Source: Streptomyces sp. 1331.2
GTDB lineage: Bacteria; Actinomycetota; Actinomycetes; Streptomycetales; Streptomycetaceae
Length of the DNA stretch: 64,000 nucleotides
Direction: 5' to 3'
NCBI RefSeq assembly: GCF_900199205.1
Contig: NZ_OBMJ01000001.1
Coordinates: 6,007,001-6,071,000, forward strand
The position numbers and the translations under genes were made by a program. Shown here piece by piece: positions 14,264 to 22,048 of this stretch (positions within the stretch are counted from its first letter, which is position 1; the number at the start of each line of letters is the position of its first letter). The notes under the pieces were generated by a model. The model searched no databases and was not told where the DNA came from. It was given only the letters and a program-made list of their open reading frames with translations.

Positions 14264-17119
14264 ATGAACACCCCCGATCCAGAGCCCCAGGACGACCGGG
14301 AGCTCAGCCCCGCCGAGGCGTACGCGGCCAGCCGTCGCCGGGCCAAGGAGCAGGCCACCGCCCTGTACGGCTTCCAGCAGCTGTACGACTTCCCGCTGGA
14401 CGACTTCCAGCTGGAGGCCTGCGAGACGCTGGAGGCCGGATCCGGCGTCCTGGTCGCCGCTCCCACCGGCTCCGGGAAGACCATCGTCGGCGAGTTCGCC
14501 GTGCACCTGGCCCTGGCCGCCGGCCGCAAGTGCTTCTACACCACGCCGATCAAGGCGCTGTCCAACCAGAAGTACGGAGACCTGGTCAAGCGCTACGGCG
14601 CCGCCAAGGTCGGCCTGCTCACCGGCGACAACACCGTCAACGGCGACGCCCCCGTGGTGGTCATGACCACCGAGGTGCTGCGCAACATGCTCTACGCCGG
14701 CTCCAGCACCCTCAACGGGCTCGGCTACGTCGTCATGGACGAGGTGCACTACCTCGCCGACCGCTTCCGCGGCGCCGTCTGGGAGGAGGTCATCATCCAC
14801 CTCCCCGAGTCGGTCACCCTCGTCTCGCTCTCCGCGACCGTCTCCAACGCCGAGGAGTTCGGCGACTGGCTGGACACCGTGCGCGGCGGCACCAAGGTGA
14901 TCGTCTCCGAGACCCGCCCGGTGCCGCTGTGGCAGCACGTCATGGCCGGCAACCGGATGTACGACCTGTTCGCCGACCCCGACCGCGACGGCCGCCCCAA
15001 GAACAACCTGAAGAACCCCGGCAAGGCCGTCAACCCCGAGCTGGTCCGGCTCGCCCGCTCCGAACTCGACCGCAACCCCCGCGACCGCTTCGGCCGCGGC
15101 CGGGGCCGCTCGATGCCCAACGGCCGCCCCGGCAAGGTCTGGACGCCGGGCCGGGTCGACGTCATCGACCGGCTCGACGCCGAGGGCCTGCTGCCCGCGA
15201 TCACCTTCATCTTCAGCCGGGCCGGCTGCGAGGCCGCCGTCCAGCAGTGCCTCAGCTCCGGGCTGCGGCTCAACAAGGACTCCGAGCGCGCCCAGGTCCG
15301 CGCCATCGTCGAGGAGCGCTGCGCCGACATCCCCGACGAGGACCTGCACGTCCTCGGCTACTTCGAGTGGCTGGACGGGCTGGAGCGCGGCATCGCCGCC
15401 CACCACGCCGGGATGCTGCCCCGGTTCAAGGAGGTCGTCGAGGAGCTCTTCGTGAAGGGCCTGGTCAAGGCCGTCTTCGCGACCGAGACCCTGGCGCTCG
15501 GCATCAACATGCCCGCTCGCTCGGTGGTCATGGAGAAGCTCGTCAAGTGGAACGGCGAGATGCACGCCGACATCACCCCCGGCGAGTACACCCAGCTCAC
15601 CGGCCGGGCCGGGCGCCGCGGCATCGACGTCGAGGGCCACGCCGTGGTGCTCTGGCAGCGCGGCCTCGACCCTGAGGCGCTGGCCGGTCTGGCCGGCACC
15701 CGCACCTACCCGCTGAAGTCCTCGTTCCGGCCCTCCTACAACATGGCCGTCAACCTGGTCTCCCAGTTCGGCCGGCACCGCTCGCGCGAACTGCTGGAGA
15801 CCTCCTTCGCCCAGTTCCAGGCGGACCGCTCGGTCGTCGGCATCGCCCGCCAGGTGCAGCGCAACGAGGAGGGCCTGGAGGGCTACCGCGAGTCGATGAC
15901 CTGCCACCTCGGCGACTTCGACGAGTACATGTCCTTGCGGCGGCAGCTCAAGGACCGGGAGAACGAGCTCGCCCGCGAGGGCAGCAGCCAGCGCCGCGCG
16001 GCCGCCGTCGAATCCATCGAGCAGCTCAAGCCTGGCGACGTCATCCACGTCCCCACGGGCAAGTTCGCCGGCCTCGCCCTGGTCCTCGACCCGGGCCTGC
16101 CGCCGGTCCACCGCTCCGGCCGCGGCGGCCCGCGCCACCCCGACTTCCAGGACGGCCCGCGCCCGGTGGTGCTCACCGCCGAACGCCAGGTCAAGCGGCT
16201 CGCCATGATCGACTTCCCGCACCCGGTCGTCGCGATCGAGCGGGTGCGCATCCCCAAGTCCTTCAACCCGCGCAGCCCGCAGTCCCGCCGCGACCTCGCC
16301 TCCGCGCTGCGCACCAAGGCCGGCCACCTCGAACCCGAGCGGTTCCGCCGCGGCCGCGCCGCCGCCGCCGACGACCCCGAGATCACCCGGCTGCGCACCG
16401 AACTGCGCCAACACCCCTGCCACGGCTGCTCCGACCGCGAGGACCACGCCCGCTGGGCCGAGCGTTACCACCGGCTGCACCGCGACACCGAACTGCTCGA
16501 ACGCCGGATGCGCTCGCGCACCCACACCATCGCCCGCACCTTCGACCGGGTCTGCGCCCTGCTCACCGACCTCGGCTACCTGCGCGGCGACACCGTCACC
16601 GACGACGGCAAGCGCCTCGGCCGGCTCTACGGCGAACTCGACCTGCTCGCCTCCGAATGCATCCGCGAAGGCGTCTGGAACGGCCTCGCCGCCGCCGAAC
16701 TCGCCGCCTGCGCCTCGGCGCTGGTGTACGAGGCCCGCCAGTCCGACGACGCCGGCGCCCCCCGCGTACCGGAAGGCGCCGCCAAGGAGGCGCTCGGCCA
16801 GATGGTCCGGATCTGGGGCCACCTCGACGCCCTGGAGGAGCAGCACCGGATCAACACCGCCGAAGGCGTCGGCCAGCGCGAGCCCGACCTCGGCTTCGCC
16901 TGGGCCGCCTACCGCTGGGCCCTCGGCCACAACCTCGACCAGGTCCTGCGCGACGCCGACATGCCCGCCGGCGACTTCGTCCGCTGGACGAAGCAACTGA
17001 TCGACGTCCTCGGCCAGATCCAGGACGCCGCCGGCCAGGACGCCGAACTCCGCAAGACCGCCCGCAAGGCCGTCGACAGCCTCCGCCGCGGCATCATCGC
17101 CTACTCCTCGGTGGGCTGA
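14264..17119 (+). CDS. Ski2/Mtr4-like DEAD/DEAH-box RNA helicase (HelY type)
   Basis: Superfamily 2 helicase of 951 aa, probably acting on RNA. Motif I is APTGSGKT (about 68-75), motif II is MDEVHYL, motif III is LSATVSN, and the second RecA domain carries AHHAGMLPRFKEVVE, then FATETLALGINMPARS and QLTGRAGRRGID (motif VI). A DSHCT-like C-terminal domain ends the protein at about 760-950, where a CHGCSDREDHARW element is visible. An alternative start is the ATG at 14231, only about 3 bases past the likely transcript start; I prefer 14264 because alignable sequence begins there. Actinobacterial homologues usually sit near tat genes, but here the upstream neighbours are roadblock and ArsR genes. 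Confidence 0.9.
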   Translation: MNTPDPEPQDDRELSPAEAYAASRRRAKEQATALYGFQQLYDFPLDDFQLEACETLEAGSGVLVAAPTGSGKTIVGEFAVHLALAAGRKCFYTTPIKALSNQKYGDLVKRYGAAKVGLLTGDNTVNGDAPVVVMTTEVLRNMLYAGSSTLNGLGYVVMDEVHYLADRFRGAVWEEVIIHLPESVTLVSLSATVSNAEEFGDWLDTVRGGTKVIVSETRPVPLWQHVMAGNRMYDLFADPDRDGRPKNNLKNPGKAVNPELVRLARSELDRNPRDRFGRGRGRSMPNGRPGKVWTPGRVDVIDRLDAEGLLPAITFIFSRAGCEAAVQQCLSSGLRLNKDSERAQVRAIVEERCADIPDEDLHVLGYFEWLDGLERGIAAHHAGMLPRFKEVVEELFVKGLVKAVFATETLALGINMPARSVVMEKLVKWNGEMHADITPGEYTQLTGRAGRRGIDVEGHAVVLWQRGLDPEALAGLAGTRTYPLKSSFRPSYNMAVNLVSQFGRHRSRELLETSFAQFQADRSVVGIARQVQRNEEGLEGYRESMTCHLGDFDEYMSLRRQLKDRENELAREGSSQRRAAAVESIEQLKPGDVIHVPTGKFAGLALVLDPGLPPVHRSGRGGPRHPDFQDGPRPVVLTAERQVKRLAMIDFPHPVVAIERVRIPKSFNPRSPQSRRDLASALRTKAGHLEPERFRRGRAAAADDPEITRLRTELRQHPCHGCSDREDHARWAERYHRLHRDTELLERRMRSRTHTIARTFDRVCALLTDLGYLRGDTVTDDGKRLGRLYGELDLLASECIREGVWNGLAAAELAACASALVYEARQSDDAGAPRVPEGAAKEALGQMVRIWGHLDALEEQHRINTAEGVGQREPDLGFAWAAYRWALGHNLDQVLRDADMPAGDFVRWTKQLIDVLGQIQDAAGQDAELRKTARKAVDSLRRGIIAYSSVG

Positions 17120-17142
17120 CCCCCGCCCACCAAGCTCGAAGG

Positions 17143-17171
17143 CCGGGCCCGCGCTGATTGCGCGGGCCCGG
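17143..17171 (+). terminator. Helicase terminator hairpin
   Basis: CCGGGCCCGCGC (17143-17154) and GCGCGGGCCCGG (17160-17171) form a perfect 12-bp stem with loop TGATT, 23 bases after the helicase stop. Confidence 0.8.
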
Positions 17172-17345
17172 TCGGTCGCGGTGTGGGCATAGTGCTCGGC
17201 TTCTTCCCGAGCACCTTGGCGGTAGAGCACAGTGGCCAGCTTGGCAGTGTCGATCGCCTTCGAGCGGGCCCGGTTGGACGTTTGGGAGTCCACAGCGCGC
17301 CGGAGCCGGGACACCAGATCGGAGACCGGCCTGTCCTTGACCAGC
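17160..17345 (-). pseudogene. Remnant of a regulator-like gene tail (TPR-like helices)
   Basis: On the minus strand one frame reads a coherent helical peptide: DLVSRLRRAVDSQTSNRA, then KAIDTAKLATVLYRQGAREE, then AEHYAHTATDRARA. This looks like the TPR-type C-terminal end of Streptomyces XRE-family or related regulators. It has no credible start, its frame runs on into the helicase terminator without a stop, and codon third positions are less GC-rich than in neighbours. The rest of the 424-bp gap between helicase and winged-helix genes holds only the helicase hairpin and a short plus-strand open stretch (about 17371-17489) that I cannot assign. Probably a decayed insertion. Confidence 0.35.
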
Positions 17346-17523
17346 GCTAGCCAGGACATCGTCGTTCCCGGAATGGCCCATGTCGACCGGGTCGTCAACC
17401 TGGTCGAGTCGTACGGCCAGTTCGCGGACGTGCGGATGCTCACCAGCATCGGGGACGGAGCGGAGTCGGCCCCTTGGTATGCCGGGTGAGGTTTCGGCGG
17501 CGAACTGTGGAAGCCGCTGCACG

Positions 17524-17546
17524 GGAAGTCGGCCGGGCCGACTTCC
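17524..17546 (-). terminator. Hairpin after the winged-helix regulator gene
   Basis: GGAAGTCGGC (17524-17533) and GCCGACTTCC (17537-17546) form a perfect 10-bp stem with a 3-base loop, immediately at the stop codon of the minus-strand winged-helix gene. Confidence 0.7.
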
Positions 17547-17896
17547 TATGTTCGGGGGCGTTCGGAGGCGGCGGTGTCGAGGCGGCGGACCAGGGCGCGG
17601 AGGGCGCGCAGTTCGTGGTCGAGGGCCTGGGCGCCCTGGGGGGTGAGGGAGACCCAGGTGCGGGGGCGGCGGCCGACGTAGCCCTTGGTGACGGTGACCA
17701 GGCCGGAGTCCTCCAGAACCTTGAGGTGGCGGGACAGGTTGCCGTCGGTGGCGGCGAGTTGCTCCTTGAGGAAGCCGAACTCGACGCTCTCGGCCTCGCG
17801 GGCGATGGTCAGGATGCCGAGCCGGACCCGCTGGTGGACGGTGTCGTCCAGGGCCAGGGTCGGGTGCTGTTCTCCGGCTTCGTCGGCAAAGCTCAT
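17546..17896 (-). CDS. Winged-helix DNA-binding regulator (MarR-like, HTH_27 type)
   Basis: A 116-aa transcription factor. The winged helix spans about residues 20-85 (QRVRLGILTIARE, then FGFLKEQLAATDGNLSRHLK, LEDSGLVTVTKG and a YVGRRPRTWVSLT wing), with a C-terminal dimerisation helix. This single-domain type commonly sits beside a membrane-protein gene that it controls. Here its ATG overlaps the stop of the upstream membrane-protein gene (ATGA), so the two are co-translated. The palindrome at 18721-18737 upstream of the pair is the obvious candidate operator. The ligand is unknown. Confidence 0.88.
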   Translation of the reverse strand: MSFADEAGEQHPTLALDDTVHQRVRLGILTIAREAESVEFGFLKEQLAATDGNLSRHLKVLEDSGLVTVTKGYVGRRPRTWVSLTPQGAQALDHELRALRALVRRLDTAASERPRT

Positions 17897-18687
17897 GGGT
17901 TGACCGTACGGGACGGTGCAGGGCTGCGGCGGGCCGCGGTCCACTGGGCCAGCCCGGCGGCCAGCAGGATCGTGGCCAGCAGGAGGGCCTTGGGTTGGGG
18001 GCCGTCGGTCCAGCCGTCGTCGTTCCGGTGGAGCCACGGCAGCCAGCCGCTGTCCCAGGAGGCCGCGAGGTAGGCGGTGAGCAGGGCGGTGTGGGCGAGG
18101 CCGGCGCCGGCGACGAGCGGGCTGCGTTCGGTCAGGCCGAGGACGAGCAGGCCGATGCCGATCACGTACCAGGGCGAGGCGTAGCTGTTCGCCAGCAGGG
18201 ACAGTGTGAACGGCGTCCGGTCGGCGAGGAGCAGCACGAGCAGTACGGCGGTGACCAGGGCGCCGGCGCCGGCCGCGGTGGCGAGCCAGGGGGTGCGGCG
18301 CGGGACGATGCCGCGGGCCTCGCCACGGCGTCGGTACCAGCGGGCCAGGGCCAGCCAGGCGAGGGGGAGCAGCGCGAACCAGATCCCCCAGCCGAGGAAA
18401 CGGAGGATCGCCCCGTCGAATTCGTGGGTGTCGCAGGCGACGTCCGGCGCGTGGGAGACGCAGAGGCCGGTCAGTTGCGCGTACGCGAAGGCCGGGTACG
18501 AGGCGACGCTCCGTCCGTTGGCGCCGAAGTTGTAGGCCTGTCCGGCGATCGGGGCGGCTGCCAGTGAGAGCAGGCCGAAGCCCAGCAGCGGCACTCCCGC
18601 GCCGCGCAGCCGGTTGCGGGTGCGGGCCCGTAACCCTTCGGTGGCGGCCAGCAGTTCGGACGGGTCGTCGCTGTGCAGTGTGTCCAT
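17893..18687 (-). CDS. Multi-pass membrane protein of unknown function
   Basis: A 264-aa integral membrane protein, first gene of a two-gene operon with the winged-helix regulator. About 40 cytoplasmic residues with an Arg-rich end (GLRARTRNRLRGAG) precede six or so hydrophobic helices (for example LLGFGLLSLAAAPIAG, LLPLAWLALARWY and TAVLLVLLLADR). The extracytoplasmic loop after the first helix contains two Cys (LCVSHAPDVACDTHEF). The ATG at 18687 has AGAGGTGG directly upstream. I do not recognise a characterised family. The gene pair with its own palindrome suggests a stress- or ligand-responsive membrane function. Confidence 0.8.
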   Translation of the reverse strand: MDTLHSDDPSELLAATEGLRARTRNRLRGAGVPLLGFGLLSLAAAPIAGQAYNFGANGRSVASYPAFAYAQLTGLCVSHAPDVACDTHEFDGAILRFLGWGIWFALLPLAWLALARWYRRRGEARGIVPRRTPWLATAAGAGALVTAVLLVLLLADRTPFTLSLLANSYASPWYVIGIGLLVLGLTERSPLVAGAGLAHTALLTAYLAASWDSGWLPWLHRNDDGWTDGPQPKALLLATILLAAGLAQWTAARRSPAPSRTVNP

Positions 18688-18720
18688 GGTCCACCTCTGG
18701 TGTGCTTGATCGTGGACTTC

Positions 18721-18737
18721 ACTTTGCATCGCAAAGT
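18721..18737 (-). promoter_or_regulatory. Operator-like palindrome ACTTTGC-N3-GCAAAGT
   Basis: Perfect 7-bp arms with a 3-base spacer lie 34 bases upstream of the membrane-protein ATG. It is strikingly AT-rich here and placed where the promoter should be, so it is the likely binding site of the winged-helix protein encoded at the end of the operon. Confidence 0.6.
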
Positions 18738-18790
18738 TGATTGTGGTCAAGAGTTCACGGGAAGGCAAAGCAGAAGGCGGTCCGGGAACG

Positions 18791-18826
18791 CCGGAGGGGC
18801 CCGTCGCGTGCGACGGGCCCCTCCGG
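18791..18826 (-). terminator. Terminator of the 5'-3' exonuclease gene
   Basis: CCGGAGGGGCCCGTCGC (18791-18807) is followed, after two bases, by its exact complement (18810-18826). The 17-bp stem lies 11 bases beyond the exonuclease stop codon. Confidence 0.85.
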
Positions 18827-18837
18827 GGTGCGCGGGG

Positions 18838-19767
18838 TCAGCGGGTGGCGAGGGCTTCGATGACGCGTTCCAGGGAGGTGCCGAGGCCCCAGCGGGTGGA
18901 GAGGTGCTCCAGCGTCATCGGGTCGAGGGGTTCGCGCGGCAGCGCCGGGTCGAAGGCGGGGAGGGGGGCGTCGACGGCGACGCGGACGACCGTCGGGGCG
19001 ACGTCGAGGTAGCCGGCGCCCTCGACGATGTTGCGGCGGCGGGCCGGGGTGAGCCTGGAGCCGAGGTCGAGGGCGGCGGCGCGGACGGCCGCGATGTCGC
19101 CGTACTCGTTGATCAGCTGGGCGGCGGTCTTCTCGCCGATGCCCTTGACGCCGGGCAGGCCGTCGGACGGGTCGCCGCGCAGGGCGGCCATGTCGGCGTA
19201 CTGAGCGCCGCGCACGCCGTACTTCTCCAGGAGCAGGGCGTCGTCGGTGACCTGCAGGTTGCCCATGCCCTTGACCGGGTAGAGGACGGTGATCTGGCGG
19301 GCGTCGTCGACGAGTTGGAAGAGGTCGCGGTCGCCGGTGACGATCTGGACCGGGCCCTCGGCGCGGGCGGTGAGGGTGCCGATGACGTCGTCGGCCTCGT
19401 AGCCGGGGGAGCCGACCCGGGCGATGCCGAGGGCGTCGAGGACCTGCTCGATCACCGGGACCTGCGGGGCGAGCGTGTCGGGCACCTCCTCCTCGCCGGC
19501 CGCAGCGGCCTCGGGATCCTCGGCGACCCGGTGGGTCTTGTACGAGGGGACGAGGTCGACCCGCCACTGCGGGCGCCAGTCGGCGTCCATGCAGGCGACC
19601 AACTGGTCGGGCCGGTGGTCGTGGACCAGCCGGGCGATGAAGTCCAGCAGGCCGCGGACGGCGTTGACCGGCTCGCCCTGCGGCGAGCGCAGGGTGTCCG
19701 GTACGCCGTAGTAGGCCCGGAAGTACAGGCTGGCGGAGTCGAGCAGCATCAGTCGCGGTGCGGTCAC
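18838..19767 (-). CDS. 5'-3' exonuclease (flap endonuclease, PolA N-domain type)
   Basis: Stand-alone FEN-like nuclease of 309 aa, related to the N-terminal domain of DNA polymerase I and expected to remove RNA primers or flaps. Acidic metal ligands are visible in LMLLDSASLYFRAYY, ACMDADWRPQWR, GYEADDVIG and IVTGDRDLFQLVDD. The helix-hairpin-helix region DPSDGLPGVKGIGEKTAAQL follows (about 200-225). GTG 19767 is the start that gives the family-typical MTAPRLMLLDS opening. It is monocistronic with its own terminator. Streptomycetes carry this gene in addition to polA. Confidence 0.92.
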   Translation of the reverse strand: MTAPRLMLLDSASLYFRAYYGVPDTLRSPQGEPVNAVRGLLDFIARLVHDHRPDQLVACMDADWRPQWRVDLVPSYKTHRVAEDPEAAAAGEEEVPDTLAPQVPVIEQVLDALGIARVGSPGYEADDVIGTLTARAEGPVQIVTGDRDLFQLVDDARQITVLYPVKGMGNLQVTDDALLLEKYGVRGAQYADMAALRGDPSDGLPGVKGIGEKTAAQLINEYGDIAAVRAAALDLGSRLTPARRRNIVEGAGYLDVAPTVVRVAVDAPLPAFDPALPREPLDPMTLEHLSTRWGLGTSLERVIEALATR

Positions 19768-19824
19768 GCGTCAGATCATGCCGCACCGCACTGACGGACG
19801 GGCCGCTTCGACGGACGGGCGGCC

Positions 19825-20910
19825 TCAGTGTTCGTGCGGCCCGGCACGGTGGACCGGGCCGTGGGCCTCGGCGCAGTGTTCGGCGGTGGTGTCGTCGTCG
19901 GCGGTGTCGTCGGGGGCGGTGATCTGCAGCAGGGCGCCCGCCTCGTCCTCGCCTACGTGGTCGACCTGGAGGGTGCTGTGGGTGATCCCGTACTCGTCGG
20001 CCAGCCGGCGCTGGAGCTGGCGCCGGACGGCGTGGCAGTCGCCGCCGGGGGTGACCAGGATGTGCGCGGACAGGGCCGGCTGGTTGGAGGTGATCTCCCA
20101 GATGTGCAGGTCGTGGATCTCCTCGACCAGCGGCTCGGTGACCATCCGGTCGGCGACCGTGTCCGGGTCGATGCCGGCCGGAGCGGCCTCCAGGAAGATC
20201 CGTCCGGAGTCGCGGACGAGCGCGATGCCGGCCTTGAGCATCAGGGCGACGACGATCAGCGAGGCAATGGCGTCGGCCCGGGCGAAGCCGGTGGTCAGGA
20301 CGACCAGGCCGGCGATGGCGGTGGCGATGAACGCGTACAGGTCGGTGAGCACGTGCTGGAAGGCGCCCTCGACGTTCAGCGAGCTGCGGTTGGCCTTGGA
20401 CATGCACCAGGTGGCGGCGAGGTTGACGACGATCCCGACCAGCGCGGTGACCAGCACCAGCGAGCCGGCGACCTCCGGCGGCGTGATCAGCCGGGTGACG
20501 GCCTCGTAGCCGAGCCAGGCCGACAGCACCAGCAGCGTCACCCCGTTGGCCTGGGCGGAGAGGATCTCGGCGCGCTTGAGGCCGTAGGTGTAGCCGCCGC
20601 GGGCCGGGCGGGCGGCGAGCCGCATCGCGATGAGCGCCAGCACGATGGAGGCGGCGTCGGTGAGCATGTGCGCCGCGTCGGAGATCAGCGCGAGGGACTG
20701 GGCGGCGAAGCCGACCGCGACCTCGCCGGCCATGAAGACGACGATCAGGGCGAGGGCGCTGAGCAGCCAGCGGCGGTCCGCGTCGGCGGCGACGCCGTGC
20801 GAGTGGCCCCCGTGCCCCCCGGGACCGTGCGCGTGGCCCCCGTGCGCGTGGCCACGCGAGTTCGTGTGGTCATGCGCATGATCATCGTGCGAGTGCTCGT
20901 GCCCGGCCAT
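19825..20910 (-). CDS. Cation diffusion facilitator (CDF) metal efflux protein
   Basis: Proton-coupled divalent-cation exporter, 361 aa, most likely for zinc. A His-rich cytoplasmic N-terminus (residues 1-39, with about a dozen His in HSHDDHAHDH, HAHGGHAHG and HGGHSHG runs) is the metal-collecting arm. Six membrane helices follow, with site residues in LISDAAHMLTDA and LNVEGAFQHVLTDLYA, the HxxxD pairs of CzcD/ZitB-like members. The soluble C-terminal domain (about 250-335) contains DLHIWEI. ATG 20910 has GAGGAC upstream. I saw no convincing Zur or other metal-regulator site in the 193-bp gap upstream. Confidence 0.93.
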   Translation of the reverse strand: MAGHEHSHDDHAHDHTNSRGHAHGGHAHGPGGHGGHSHGVAADADRRWLLSALALIVVFMAGEVAVGFAAQSLALISDAAHMLTDAASIVLALIAMRLAARPARGGYTYGLKRAEILSAQANGVTLLVLSAWLGYEAVTRLITPPEVAGSLVLVTALVGIVVNLAATWCMSKANRSSLNVEGAFQHVLTDLYAFIATAIAGLVVLTTGFARADAIASLIVVALMLKAGIALVRDSGRIFLEAAPAGIDPDTVADRMVTEPLVEEIHDLHIWEITSNQPALSAHILVTPGGDCHAVRRQLQRRLADEYGITHSTLQVDHVGEDEAGALLQITAPDDTADDDTTAEHCAEAHGPVHRAGPHEH

Positions 20911-21103
20911 GGAAGTCCTCTCTGGGCGCACGGGTGGGAACAGGGGCGCGGCGCGACCGCCCTGCACCCGAAGTGAACCGCAGAATCGACAAAGATCCAA
21001 AGGCTGTACTGGTGACCGTTGTCGTTGCCGTTCGGGCGGCCGTACCCGGTGCAGGCCGCAGCCCCCGGTCGGCGGAAGTCCCGTGTGATCGCGCCCAGTT
21101 GTG

Positions 21104-21901
21104 CTAGCCCAGCGGGATTGCGTCCAGCGCGGCCGGGTCCGGTGCGGCGGCGTCCAGTTCCATCGCGTCCAGCACCGTGATGTCCAGCGCCGCGGCGGTG
21201 GCGGCCCGGACCAGGGCCCGCATCACCCGCAGGTCGTCCCCCTGCTCCGGATGCCACTGCACCCCCAGCGTGAAGCCCGGCCCCTCCACCGCCTCCACCG
21301 TCCCGTCCGGCGCGTGCGCGCTCACCCGCAGGCCCTTGCCGAGCCGGTCGACGGCCTGGTGGTGGAAGGTCGGCACGGACAGCTCGCTCTCCGGCAGCAG
21401 CCCGCCGAGCAGTGTCCCCGGCACCGGCCGCACCAGGTGCGACCCGTACCGCCCCGGGGAGCCGCGGTGCACGTCCACCGGCACCACGTCCGGCAGGTGC
21501 TGCACCAGCGTCCCCCCGCACACCACGTTCAGGACCTGCATCCCCCGGCAGACCCCCAGCAGCGGCATCCCCGCCGCCAGCGCGGCTCGCAGCAGGGCGA
21601 CCTCCCAGGCGTCCCGCCGCGGCGAGTCCGCCTCGGTGGCCGGATGGGCGGGCGCCCCGTAGTACGCCGGGTCGATGTCCGGCCCGCCGGCGATGACCAG
21701 GGCGTCCAGCCGGGCCAGCACCTCCGGCGCGCGCTCCGGTGCGTCCGGCGGCAGCAGGACGGCGATACCGCCGGCGTCCTGGACGTACGTGGTGTACCGC
21801 TCGGGTACGAGGGCCACCGGGCGGTCCCGCCAGTCGCTCCAACTCGCGTCCACCAGGTAGGTGCTGACGCCGATCAAAGGCCTGCGATCCATGGCGGGCA
21901 T
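21104..21901 (-). CDS. Class I glutamine amidotransferase / gamma-glutamyl hydrolase (PuuD type)
   Basis: A 265-aa peptidase C26 family enzyme, predicted to hydrolyse gamma-glutamyl amides such as gamma-glutamyl-GABA. The nucleophile Cys is in GVCRGMQVLN (about 118) and the catalytic His/Glu pair in VQWHPEQ (about 220). IAGGPDIDPAYYG marks the oxyanion region. ATG 21901 (MPAMDRRPLIGVSTY) or the internal ATG 9 bases on could be the start. It is divergent from a glutamine-synthetase-like ligase, an arrangement typical of gamma-glutamylation routes for polyamines or ethanolamine, where one enzyme attaches glutamate and this one removes it. Confidence 0.88.
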   Translation of the reverse strand: MPAMDRRPLIGVSTYLVDASWSDWRDRPVALVPERYTTYVQDAGGIAVLLPPDAPERAPEVLARLDALVIAGGPDIDPAYYGAPAHPATEADSPRRDAWEVALLRAALAAGMPLLGVCRGMQVLNVVCGGTLVQHLPDVVPVDVHRGSPGRYGSHLVRPVPGTLLGGLLPESELSVPTFHHQAVDRLGKGLRVSAHAPDGTVEAVEGPGFTLGVQWHPEQGDDLRVMRALVRAATAAALDITVLDAMELDAAAPDPAALDAIPLG

Positions 21902-22048
21902 TCTGCCCCCGAGCTGCCGGATCGACCGTCAGCCACGCGCATCGGCGCGCCACACCCGACCGCCCTCTTCCGCCCCACGAGTCGCAGGCCGTACGGTTCG
22001 CTGTGACCGCTTGATCTCGAAGAGTGATCGAGGAAGGAGGGTTCAGCC

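Noticed and set aside
14147..17449. Long minus-strand open frame opposite the helicase
   Set aside because: It is the antisense of a certain helicase gene, has no domain pattern and mirrors its codon bias. Only its first part (17160-17345) resembles real protein and is listed as a remnant.
17371..17489. Plus-strand fragment MAHVDRVVNLVESYG
   Set aside because: Good GC3 but no homologue recognised, no ribosome site and it overlaps the antisense remnant; too little to call a gene.
20911..21103. Zur or other metal-regulator site before the CDF gene
   Set aside because: No palindrome matching the actinobacterial Zur consensus was found in the gap.
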